Counted from the first letter of the stretch, positions 9,237-16,473 are shown. The stretch: DNA of 64,000 nucleotides from Georgfuchsia sp049276455 (GCA_049276455.1 JBASWL010000021.1:186001-250000); one strand, 5' to 3'. The notes: generated by a model not told the origin, from the letters alone. A program made the numbers and translations.

Positions 9237-9250
9237 TTGACATGGATCAA
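9237..9250. promoter_or_regulatory. FNR/CRP-type (anaerobic) operator
   Basis: The sequence TTGACATGGATCAA fits the FNR/Anr/Dnr consensus TTGAY-N4-RTCAA at every fixed position. It lies in the intergenic region between yebC and the heme-motif histidine kinase, 263 bp before the kinase start codon. It implies oxygen- or nitric-oxide-dependent control of the cluster. No clear -10 box was identified at a fixed distance from it. Confidence 0.6.
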
Positions 9251-9314
9251 GCGCAAGGGGGGGGCATTTGAGCGATATTCGCGGGTGCGCTAGGCGCCGA
9301 GCCTGATTTTTTGC

Positions 9315-9512
9315 ATGGTGCGCCCAGTAAAATTAGGAGCAGCAGTGATACCCGACGATGGTAGCAATCCTGATTACTCTCACTTGGTCGTGGATCGCAA
9401 TAGGACCTCTACAACTCATGCCCTTTTTCTCAAAGCTTCAGGTTTATTGCTGTTGGTCATAGCGGCGATCCCCGCCAGCGAAAGCCCAAGTACAAGCGGA
9501 TCTACTTGTTAG
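9315..9512 (+). CDS. Small open frame with one hydrophobic segment, doubtful
   Basis: This 65-codon frame (start ATG 9315) ends TAG immediately before the ATG of the histidine kinase (TAGATG). It carries one hydrophobic stretch (LLLLVIAAIPA) near its C terminus. I recognise no family. It could be a leader translated ahead of the kinase, since the kinase has no convincing Shine-Dalgarno of its own, or simply chance open frame. Apart from the FNR-type box, the rest of the interval 9136-9512 shows no other gene. Confidence 0.2.
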   Translation: MVRPVKLGAAVIPDDGSNPDYSHLVVDRNRTSTTHALFLKASGLLLLVIAAIPASESPSTSGSTC

Positions 9513-11147
9513 ATGCATAGAATAAGTCTCAAGCTCAAAATTGGCATATATCTGATCATTGTTCTTTCAGTGACAATACTGCTGGCCACCATTTTCGCCA
9601 TCAAGTACCAACGGGAAATCATGCAGCGTGAAATTTCCAGTCATGCCCTGCAAATTTCCCAAGTGATTGTCAAGAGCACACGCTATGCGATGCTTATAAA
9701 CAAACGTGATATTGCCGAAAAAATCATTCAGGACATAGGTAATCAAAAAGGCATAGAGCGGGTTCGCGTAATGAACAAGGATGGCACGGTCATTCACTCG
9801 AACCACAGCGCGGACATCGGGAAAACGGTCGCTCAGAAGGATGTGCCCTGCGTTTATTGCCATCAGACTCAAAACCCCCTGATCCATGTCTCTGACGACA
9901 TGCGGTGGCGAATATATACGACCCCGGAAGGGCAGCGGTTGCTTGGTACCATGCAGGTGATACGTAACGAGAAATCCTGTTCCTCTGCATCCTGCCATCA
10001 CCATCCCGCAAACCAGTCGGTGCTCGGCATAGTGGATATTGCTTATTCTCTCGAAGAGATGGATAAGACGCTGAACAAACAGACTGCATATATCGTCAGT
10101 ATTACTTTGATTGTCGCTGTCCTGCTTGCCATCAGCGTCGGAATTCTGCTTCATCGCCTGATCTATATTCCCCTGCGGGATCTGGAATCCGGCACCAGAA
10201 AGATAGCAGCCGGGGACCTTGACCATAATATTCCGGTACGCAATGCGGACGAATTCGGGCGGGTCGCGGACTCTTTCAATAAAATGCGATTGGCACTTAA
10301 AAAATCAGTATTTGAAATGCAGGACCTGGTGCAGACTCTTGAAAGCAAGGTTGAGGAAAGAACCCGCGAGCTTCGCGTAGCCGAGGCCGAAGCTGCAAGG
10401 GGAGAAAAGCTGGCCTCTGTCGGACAGTTGGCTGCCGGCATTGCCCATGAATTAAATAATCCGCTGACCGGCGTGCTTACGTTTACATCGCTTTTGCGCA
10501 AGAAAATGCCAGATGGCAGCCTTGACGCTGAGGATCTGGACTTGGTTATCCGCGAGACTAAACGCTGTGCCAGCATCATTAGAAGACTTCTTGATTTTGC
10601 TAGAGATAAGGTTCCGGTAAAGGGATTTTTCGACCTCAATCAACTGATCGAAGAAACAGTGCGATTGGTCAATCGGCCGGCATTCCTGCAGAAAATCGAG
10701 ATCACAATGGATCTAGATGCGGACTTGCCCCAAATATGGGGCGATTCCGATCTGATCAAGCAGGTTATTTTGAACATGCTTGTCAATGCCGAACAGGCCA
10801 TTGAGGATAGTGGAAACATTATCATCGAAAGCCGTCGCTACATTGAAAATGCACCGTCAGAAGCCGGCGTTGGGGCCATGCCGATGGTTGAAATGTCTAT
10901 CAAGGATACGGGTTGTGGCATCCCTGAAGCCAGCTTGCAGCGGATATTCGACCCCTTTTTCACAACGAAGGATGTCGGCAAGGGGACAGGGCTGGGGTTA
11001 TCTGTCAGTTATGGCATCATCAAGGCCCACGAGGGGCGAATCAAGGTTGAAAGCACTGTCGGAGCGGGAACCACCTTTCGCATCTATCTCCCAACATTGC
11101 CCCCTATTGGTGGAACTGAGCGCAACGCGGGTGAGGAAGCCCAATGA
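9513..11147 (+). CDS. Membrane sensor histidine kinase with periplasmic heme-binding motifs
   Basis: This is a 544-aa inner-membrane sensor kinase. TM1 is at about 10-30, a periplasmic sensor at 31-191, TM2 at about 192-214, HAMP at about 213-265, a coiled coil to about 300, then HisKA with the H-box GIAHELNNPL (phospho-acceptor His312) and an HATPase domain with NMLVNAEQAI, DTGCGIPE and GKGTGLGLSV. The sensor contains CVYCH at 113-117, a standard c-type heme attachment motif, and a CX4CH at 156-162. A covalently bound heme sensing periplasmic redox state, oxygen or NO is inferred. It overlaps its response-regulator gene by 4 bp (ATGA), so they are a cognate pair. Confidence 0.88.
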   Translation: MHRISLKLKIGIYLIIVLSVTILLATIFAIKYQREIMQREISSHALQISQVIVKSTRYAMLINKRDIAEKIIQDIGNQKGIERVRVMNKDGTVIHSNHSADIGKTVAQKDVPCVYCHQTQNPLIHVSDDMRWRIYTTPEGQRLLGTMQVIRNEKSCSSASCHHHPANQSVLGIVDIAYSLEEMDKTLNKQTAYIVSITLIVAVLLAISVGILLHRLIYIPLRDLESGTRKIAAGDLDHNIPVRNADEFGRVADSFNKMRLALKKSVFEMQDLVQTLESKVEERTRELRVAEAEAARGEKLASVGQLAAGIAHELNNPLTGVLTFTSLLRKKMPDGSLDAEDLDLVIRETKRCASIIRRLLDFARDKVPVKGFFDLNQLIEETVRLVNRPAFLQKIEITMDLDADLPQIWGDSDLIKQVILNMLVNAEQAIEDSGNIIIESRRYIENAPSEAGVGAMPMVEMSIKDTGCGIPEASLQRIFDPFFTTKDVGKGTGLGLSVSYGIIKAHEGRIKVESTVGAGTTFRIYLPTLPPIGGTERNAGEEAQ

Positions 11148-12568
11148 ATGCCAGAATATTAATCGTAGACGACGAGGAAATTATCATCAGGAGTTGCCTG
11201 CGCATCCTTGACGCTGACTGTTATGTGGTTGATTCAGTACAGGACGGATGGGAGGCATTGAGAAAGATCGACGAGACAGATTATGATGTAATCATTCTCG
11301 ACATCATGATGCCCAAGATTGATGGCCTCGAGGTATTGCAGCATGTGAAGGAAAGACATCCTGAGATTGATGTCATCATGGTGACCGGTTTATCCCAGAT
11401 ACAAACGGCAGTAAAGGCAATGAAACTCGGCGCCTTTGACTACTTGAGCAAGCCATTTGATCCCGATGAGCTCAAGCTGGTGGTGGATCGTGCGCTGGAA
11501 CGGCGGCGCCTGCTGCAGGAAAACCGCGACTTAAAAAATGAGGTCAGTTCCAAATATCGCTTCGAGAATATCATTGGCTCCAGTGCGCCGATGCAGAACG
11601 TCTTTCACCTGATCGCGAAGTGTGCGCAAACGGATAGCACGGTCATGATTACCGGGGAGAGCGGAACCGGCAAGGAAATGATTGCCCGTGCCATCCACTA
11701 CAACAGCTTGCGCAAGGATCAGCCATTTGTCGTTGTCGATTGCAATACATTGAGTGAGCATCTTCTTGAAAGTGAGTTGTTTGGTCACGTCAAGGGATCA
11801 TTCACGGGGGCGACGACCAATAAGCGCGGCATGTTTGATATTGCCAACAATGGCACGCTTTTCCTCGATGAATTCGGGAATATTCCTCTGTCAACCCAGG
11901 CCAAATTGCTCCGCGTTATTCAGGAGCGCGAGTTCAGGCCCGTTGGGAGTACCGCCACACAGAAAACCAACGTCAGACTCCTGACTGCAACTAACAAGGA
12001 TCTCAAGGCGATGGTAGCCGAAGGGACGTTTCGCGAAGATCTTTATTACCGCGTGAATGTTTTTCCGATCCACTCCCCAGCCTTGAGAGAGCGCAGCGAT
12101 GATATACCCGCCCTAGCCTTCCATTTTCTCAAAGGTTTTTGCGAGGAACTAGGAAAGCCGGTAGCTGAAATCTCGGAAGGGGCGATGAGCCTGCTTGCGA
12201 ACTATCAATGGCCAGGCAACGTACGCGAACTTCAAAACACGATTCAGCGGGCCGTTATTCTCTCTTCGGACAACATCATTCGCCAAGCCCACTTGGTGAG
12301 CATTATCGATACCGCTCCGCGGCTGGATATTGAAGTACCGAGAACCAGCGAGGATCTTAAGAGAATCAAGAAAATCGCCAGAGAAAAATCGGTTGAGGAG
12401 GTCGAGAAGCTGTTCATACAGGAGACGCTCAAGCGAAATGCTTCAAACGTCACCAGGAGCGCGGAAGAAACCGGCATGCAGCGGGCCAATTTTCAGGCGC
12501 TGATGAAAAAGTACAACATTCGGGTTAGAGATACCGAATACGACCCCGGCGAATCAGAACCCACTTGA
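11144..12568 (+). CDS. NtrC-family sigma-54-dependent response regulator
   Basis: This 474-aa transcriptional activator has a receiver domain at residues 1-120 with phospho-acceptor Asp53 (ILDIMMP), an AAA+ sigma-54 activator domain at about 140-370 with Walker A GESGTGKE, and a Fis-type helix-turn-helix at the C terminus (about 425-465). The sigma-54 contact loop reads GSFTGA (218-223) instead of the usual GAFTGA, a rare but known conservative change. It is coupled to the heme-motif kinase by a 4-bp overlap. Likely targets are the two sigma-54-type promoters at 15551-15566 and 16055-16070. Confidence 0.93.
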   Translation: MNARILIVDDEEIIIRSCLRILDADCYVVDSVQDGWEALRKIDETDYDVIILDIMMPKIDGLEVLQHVKERHPEIDVIMVTGLSQIQTAVKAMKLGAFDYLSKPFDPDELKLVVDRALERRRLLQENRDLKNEVSSKYRFENIIGSSAPMQNVFHLIAKCAQTDSTVMITGESGTGKEMIARAIHYNSLRKDQPFVVVDCNTLSEHLLESELFGHVKGSFTGATTNKRGMFDIANNGTLFLDEFGNIPLSTQAKLLRVIQEREFRPVGSTATQKTNVRLLTATNKDLKAMVAEGTFREDLYYRVNVFPIHSPALRERSDDIPALAFHFLKGFCEELGKPVAEISEGAMSLLANYQWPGNVRELQNTIQRAVILSSDNIIRQAHLVSIIDTAPRLDIEVPRTSEDLKRIKKIAREKSVEEVEKLFIQETLKRNASNVTRSAEETGMQRANFQALMKKYNIRVRDTEYDPGESEPT

Positions 12569-12575
12569 TGTAAGG

Positions 12576-12600
12576 AGGCATTGCGCGTTGCGCAATGCCT
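12576..12600. terminator. Perfect hairpin between convergent genes
   Basis: AGGCATTGCGC (12576-12586) and GCGCAATGCCT (12590-12600) form an 11-bp perfect stem with a GTT loop, 8 bp after the activator stop codon and before the convergent cytochrome b gene. No T-tract follows on either strand, so it may act as a factor-assisted or bidirectional end, or protect the 3' end of the mRNA. Confidence 0.5.
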
Positions 12601-12623
12601 CGCCGGATCAGGAAGGTGCGAGG

Positions 12624-13250
12624 TTAGTGTTCGTCCTCGACTTCCTCATACCCTGTAATCATCGCCTTGAAATGCGCGGTGGGTGTATGGCCGAGGCTGG
12701 CCAGATAAGGATGCACCAGGATAAATCCAATGAAAAAGATGAAAAGTACGACGTGCGTCGTATCTACGACGCGCACCCCGCCGAACTTGTCTACCAGGGA
12801 AGAAAATTGCGTGACATTCCAAAGTAGCAGGCCCGTGAAAAATTGCAGGGGTACCAATAGCATCATGATGACCTGATAGGCCATGCTCTGCATGGGATTG
12901 AATTTGTGATACATGCTTACATGATGCGGGTTGGGGTCGCCCCGGAATACACCATAGCCATAAAATCGCATCTGACGGAAGCTGTCGCGAAAATGCTTCA
13001 TTGGACTTAGTTCAGGGTGATAGACCTTGATTTTGTCGGTGGAAAGATAAAACGTCAGCCACACGAAAAAATTAGCGATCAGGACAAACCCGATCCAGTT
13101 GTGAGCGACTACTGCTGTCTTGAACTGCATCAGGTTGATTAGGCCTAGATACCTGATCTGTAGGCCAGTAAGGATCAACGACACAAAACCGACGGCATTG
13201 GTCCAGTGCCAAATTCTGACTGGAAGCGGGTGAACATATATTTTTTGCAT
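12624..13250 (-). CDS. Membrane cytochrome b (cytochrome b561/formate dehydrogenase gamma-like)
   Basis: This 208-aa integral membrane protein has four predicted helices (about 14-34, 47-68, 124-145, 164-184). It begins with HPLPVRIWHW, the signature of b-type cytochrome subunits of formate dehydrogenases, NiFe hydrogenases and thiosulfate reductases. His residues near the helices (7, 15, 50 and those in DTTHVV and LVHPYL) are plausible heme ligands. It follows the nine-heme cytochrome gene by 33 bp on the same strand. Inferred role: quinone-side electron exchange with that cytochrome, without any catalytic molybdenum or nickel subunit nearby. Confidence 0.85.
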   Translation of the reverse strand: MQKIYVHPLPVRIWHWTNAVGFVSLILTGLQIRYLGLINLMQFKTAVVAHNWIGFVLIANFFVWLTFYLSTDKIKVYHPELSPMKHFRDSFRQMRFYGYGVFRGDPNPHHVSMYHKFNPMQSMAYQVIMMLLVPLQFFTGLLLWNVTQFSSLVDKFGGVRVVDTTHVVLFIFFIGFILVHPYLASLGHTPTAHFKAMITGYEEVEDEH

Positions 13251-13283
13251 AATTATCTCCTGCGGTTAGTCGGTATCGTCACT

Positions 13284-14672
13284 CTAGTGCTTGGGGTGAT
13301 CGCCCGGCAAGCTTTGGCTGTCAGTTTGAGCTAGCTCATCGTTTTTCTTGGCCTCGCGCTTCTCACGAAGCTTTCTGAACAGCAATCTGAGGGTAAAGTG
13401 TCCAATAGGAACGCTGGCTGCGCCCAGAAAAACCAGAACCAGCATGTAATCGAGCAGCTTGATCCGGGTGCTGCCAATTGCGTAAAACCCGCGCACTGAC
13501 TGCGTTGCCAACAGGGAATTCAATACATCCTTCTGGACGCCATGACGAATTGGCCTGCCATCAGGGCCGGCTATCGTGAGGCTTACGCTCTGGAATGCTT
13601 CTGCACCTTCCTGGTGACAGGTATTGCAATCGCTGATGGCTTTGGATTTTTCGCTGATCTGATGCGCCTCGATGCCGGAAGTTACCTCCAGGCGGCCGCG
13701 CAAAATAGTGTTTTCGCCACCCCTATCCTGGCTGAATTCCTTCAGCAGACTCCACAGCGCCCGCTCGTCCAAACCTTCATTTTCTGCGTCAACAGCAATA
13801 ATCCGTTTTTCAAACTGCGGGACACCCAGCTTTTCAGAAATCTGTTGCTTTGCCACGCCGTCATAGAGCCGGAGGTTAACCCGGCGTTGCGCTGTTGGAG
13901 AATGACAGACCGGGCACGAGATTGCCTGAAAGTGCCGTTCCGCATTAGGCAACCAGTCCTTATGGTCACTGACCGCATTTTCATGGCATGAAAGGCATGC
14001 ATCCTTTATGCCTTCACCCATGGAAGCTGCTTTCACTTCGTGGGCCGTATGGCAATTTGCACAAATTGGGGCACCATCTTTTTTGGCTGCGCGTGCCAGT
14101 CCATGTACGCTCTTGGAATAAGCCTGAAATATATCTTCATGACACTTGGCGCAGGGAACTTCCGAGATTGGCTCGCTAATTTTCACTGAACGAACCGCAT
14201 GTGGATTATGGCAATCCGAGCAGAGTGGAGCATCAGGTCTGCCTTCCTTGACCAGCGCGGCATGAAGGCTGTCGTCGTATTTGGTGAAGTTTTCCTCATG
14301 GCACATACGGCAACTTTCCATCATGCTCAAGGAATAGTCCCGCCGGCTCTCGATGGCCGCTTCTTGCATGAAGTGGTTCTCTGCATCAAGATCTGCATGG
14401 CAGCTTTCGCAACCCGTATCGCCGTGCATTGACCCGGCAAAAACTTTAGCGGAAACATACAGAGGAAGCATCTCGCCGTTCTTGAGCTTCTTTTCCTGAC
14501 CTGGTTCTCCGTGGCATTCCAGGCAGGCCCTACTCTCTTTTGACAAGGGGTTATTTCCGGCACGAGCGGACGTGCTCAGAAAAGCAAGAGCCAGCGCGAC
14601 GAGGCTGGCAAGGAGCAAGCTGTTTCGGCATGACGACAGAAAATTCTGACGTGTTATGCAGGAACTTTTCAT
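13284..14672 (-). CDS. Nine-heme, membrane-anchored multiheme cytochrome c
   Basis: This is a 462-aa exported protein with an N-terminal signal peptide (to about residue 38, ...STSARA) and nine CXXCH motifs: CLECH, CESCH, CRMCH, CSDCH, CAKCH, CANCH, CLSCH, CPVCH and CNTCH. A single membrane helix near residues 405-430 is followed by a charged cytoplasmic tail. The first eight hemes cluster in the N-terminal 250 residues; the ninth is isolated before the anchor. The ATG is preceded by AGGA. With the following cytochrome b it looks like a two-protein quinol-periplasm electron conduit. I recognise no catalytic-site signature of nitrite or hydroxylamine enzymes (no CXXCK). Confidence 0.9.
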   Translation of the reverse strand: MKSSCITRQNFLSSCRNSLLLASLVALALAFLSTSARAGNNPLSKESRACLECHGEPGQEKKLKNGEMLPLYVSAKVFAGSMHGDTGCESCHADLDAENHFMQEAAIESRRDYSLSMMESCRMCHEENFTKYDDSLHAALVKEGRPDAPLCSDCHNPHAVRSVKISEPISEVPCAKCHEDIFQAYSKSVHGLARAAKKDGAPICANCHTAHEVKAASMGEGIKDACLSCHENAVSDHKDWLPNAERHFQAISCPVCHSPTAQRRVNLRLYDGVAKQQISEKLGVPQFEKRIIAVDAENEGLDERALWSLLKEFSQDRGGENTILRGRLEVTSGIEAHQISEKSKAISDCNTCHQEGAEAFQSVSLTIAGPDGRPIRHGVQKDVLNSLLATQSVRGFYAIGSTRIKLLDYMLVLVFLGAASVPIGHFTLRLLFRKLREKREAKKNDELAQTDSQSLPGDHPKH

Positions 14673-14708
14673 TGAAGTCTTCCTGTAATTGAATTTAGTT
14701 CAGCAAAA

Positions 14709-14741
14709 CGCCATCAGGGAAGACCGTCTTCTCTGATGGCG
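14709..14741 (-). terminator. Intrinsic terminator after the receiver-membrane gene
   Basis: CGCCATCAG (14709-14717) pairs with CTGATGGCG (14733-14741), with inner GAAGAC/GTCTTC pairing as well. Read leftward, the hairpin is followed by GTTTTGC. It lies between the response-regulator gene ending at 14805 and the multiheme cytochrome start at 14672, so the cytochromes may depend partly on read-through or on their own promoter. Confidence 0.65.
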
Positions 14742-14804
14742 CTTGCCCCTTGCTTGCGAACATTTACGGCACGATACGGTATGTTACTGATGCTACTGGA
14801 TTCA

Positions 14805-15524
14805 TCATGCTACTGGAGCCTTTTTTGTCAACGCTTTTGCTCCAACCCAAATCAACATTGCAATTCCGGCAAAGGGAAGCGCTATGACATAGGCCAGACC
14901 AACAATGGGGGCGACGGCGAACTTCATGACGTCGATCAATTTTTTCCCCATGGGATACTTGTTGAGTGCCTTCACCCCAAACCAAGCCAGCATTCCCATG
15001 CCGACAAAGGGAAGTGATATTGCGTATATCAGGGCGACGAATGGCGCCGCAATGAAAAGTGCGATGTTCTTCAGCCGGTTTTCTTTCTTAGCCGGCTCGG
15101 CCTGTACTCCTTCGACAATGCTTGCTTCCTCTTGCGGATGGGCAATCTGCGCAGATTGGAGCAGCGCATTCATTGCGCTACCTTCAATCATTTCCGGAGA
15201 CAAAGGTTTGTGCATGAAAGCTGACACCCCTGCCTCCTTGGCTCTTGCCTCGTTCGCTGTAGTGCCGTATCCGGTAACGATAACCACGGGTGTCCACGGA
15301 CGTTTCGCCTTGATCTGTTCGGCAAGCTCAAGGCCGTCCATGCCGGGCATCTTGATATCGGTGTAAACGAGGTCGTACTCTCCGCCTTGCAGTTGATCCA
15401 GGGCTTCCTGTGCATTCTGGGCAGTGATCACCACATAGCCTTTCTGAGAAAGTACGCGATCAACACTTTTGCACACCACTGGGTCGTCATCCACGACCAG
15501 CACTTTGTTATGTAACGCACTCAT
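14805..15524 (-). CDS. Receiver-domain protein fused to a duplicated membrane module
   Basis: This 239-aa protein has a canonical receiver domain (residues 1-125; acidic pocket VVDDD, phospho-acceptor Asp56 in YTDIKMP, conserved Lys in HKPLS). After a linker come two similar hydrophobic units at about 150-185 and 200-235. Both have the layout AxP-(hydrophobic)-Y-AI-LPF-G--ML-W-G-KAL and are separated by a short basic loop. Response regulators with membrane-embedded output are unusual. The duplicated unit resembles no enzyme I know. The output may be a membrane-level interaction with the adjacent cytochromes rather than transcription. A sigma-54-type promoter lies 27 bp upstream. Confidence 0.85.
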   Translation of the reverse strand: MSALHNKVLVVDDDPVVCKSVDRVLSQKGYVVITAQNAQEALDQLQGGEYDLVYTDIKMPGMDGLELAEQIKAKRPWTPVVIVTGYGTTANEARAKEAGVSAFMHKPLSPEMIEGSAMNALLQSAQIAHPQEEASIVEGVQAEPAKKENRLKNIALFIAAPFVALIYAISLPFVGMGMLAWFGVKALNKYPMGKKLIDVMKFAVAPIVGLAYVIALPFAGIAMLIWVGAKALTKKAPVA

Positions 15525-15550
15525 GATATTTCCCCTTGAAAAATGGCTTA

Positions 15551-15566
15551 GGCAGAAAAATTGCCA
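15551..15566 (-). promoter_or_regulatory. Sigma-54 (-24/-12) promoter candidate
   Basis: On the minus strand 15566-15551 reads TGGCAATTTTTCTGCC, with the essential GG-N10-GC spacing and the TGGCA half intact. The -12 element is CTGC instead of TTGC. It ends 27 bp upstream of the receiver-membrane start codon. The match is weaker than the one at 16055-16070, but the sigma-54 activator gene nearby supports it. Confidence 0.5.
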
Positions 15567-15600
15567 GCTGCTAGCTCTAACTTAATTTCTTGCGCCTCTA

Positions 15601-16017
15601 TCAAACACTTGCACATCGGGCCTGCTGATCACTGCGCAATGCCCATCGTTTATGCAACATGGCGCCGTTAGTCGCATTGATGACATCATCTGGGCCGACT
15701 GGCTTGGCAAGATAATCGTAGGCACCCAATGTCACTGCCTCCTTGACGGATTCAACTGCCGCATACCCGGTGATGATGATCACTTCACTCTCGGGCCATT
15801 TTTCCTTGATGGTCTTGAGTACTGTCATGCCATCCATTCCGGGCATGCGCAGATCGAGCAACACGACATCGAAAGTATGTTGTCCCATGATTTGCAGTGC
15901 ATCTGCACCATTCCTTACCATTTCTACCTTGCAGTGTTCTCCAGACAAGCTCCTGACATGACTGAGCCTGACTACTTCATCATCATCTACAACTAATATT
16001 TTGGCTTTCTCAATCAT
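15601..16017 (-). CDS. Single-domain response regulator (CheY-like)
   Basis: This 138-aa product is a stand-alone receiver domain with the acidic pocket VVDDDE, phospho-acceptor Asp in LLDLRMPGMDG and the conserved Lys in LAKPVGPDD, plus a short basic tail. I place the start at the ATG of 16015-16017 (MIEKAKILVVDD) because a GGGGTGG Shine-Dalgarno precedes it. The longer open frame to 16071 would run across the sigma-54-type promoter. It has no output domain, so it probably acts as a phosphate relay or by protein contact. Its partner kinase is likely the heme-motif kinase at 9513. Confidence 0.88.
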   Translation of the reverse strand: MIEKAKILVVDDDEVVRLSHVRSLSGEHCKVEMVRNGADALQIMGQHTFDVVLLDLRMPGMDGMTVLKTIKEKWPESEVIIITGYAAVESVKEAVTLGAYDYLAKPVGPDDVINATNGAMLHKRWALRSDQQARCASV

Positions 16018-16054
16018 TCTGGCCACCCCGAATTTATTCTGCTGGCTCTTATGA

Positions 16055-16070
16055 AGCAAACCATATGCCA
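16055..16070 (-). promoter_or_regulatory. Sigma-54 (-24/-12) promoter
   Basis: On the minus strand 16070-16055 reads TGGCATATGGTTTGCT. It matches the consensus TGGCACR-N4-TTGCW at every defined position except one (C to T at the sixth). The GG and GC pairs have the required 10-bp spacing. The expected start of transcription is near 16044, about 27 nt before the ATG of the single-domain receiver gene. Confidence 0.72.
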
Positions 16071-16071
16071 A

Positions 16072-16473
16072 TATGAATGGTATGGGAATAATATGAATAT
16101 TATTAATAAGTTATTTAATTTTATAATTATAAATAAAAGTACCCCGAGTATCCTTGCGGTCCATTGAAGTACAAAAATTGTATACACCAACATCGTATCG
16201 AAAAAATAATTAACTTTCTATTCAATAAGATGCCTTGATTACACTATGGATTTTTTTCTATACAGCGGCCTGTGTTCTTTGGGGCCGGATCACGTGATTT
16301 AGAGGAGGATCAGAAGGAAAAGTAAGCGCGGAAGAATTCTTCCGCCCCTCGTAATACATAATTTTTGCCCGAGGTCAAAGGGGCTTTGTCCATTTCTACA
16401 ATAAAATTCAGCGCTTCGAGATGGGATCAACCGGTATGGCTGCTCTCTAGAACCCTTTGAAAGTAACTCTGCT
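16072..16473. other. AT-rich divergent intergenic region with a perfect 18-bp palindrome
   Basis: This region separates the leftward receiver gene from the rightward PFOR gene and holds no credible gene. Its first half (about 16080-16260) is very rich in A and T (repeated TATTAT/AATAAT runs), unlike the rest of the window. GCGGAAGAATTCTTCCGC at 16328-16345 is a perfect 18-bp palindrome about 130 bp before the PFOR start and could be a regulator's operator. A purine-rich GGAGGAT stretch lies at about 16301-16312. Confidence 0.6.

Noticed and set aside
9391..9406. Possible sigma-54 site before the heme-motif kinase
   Set aside because: The sequence TTGGTCGTGGATCGC has GG and GC only 9 bp apart; sigma-54 promoters need 10.
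16414..16430. Possible FNR site before nifJ (TTCGAGATGGGATCAA)
   Set aside because: Only the right half-site fits; the left half and the spacing are wrong.
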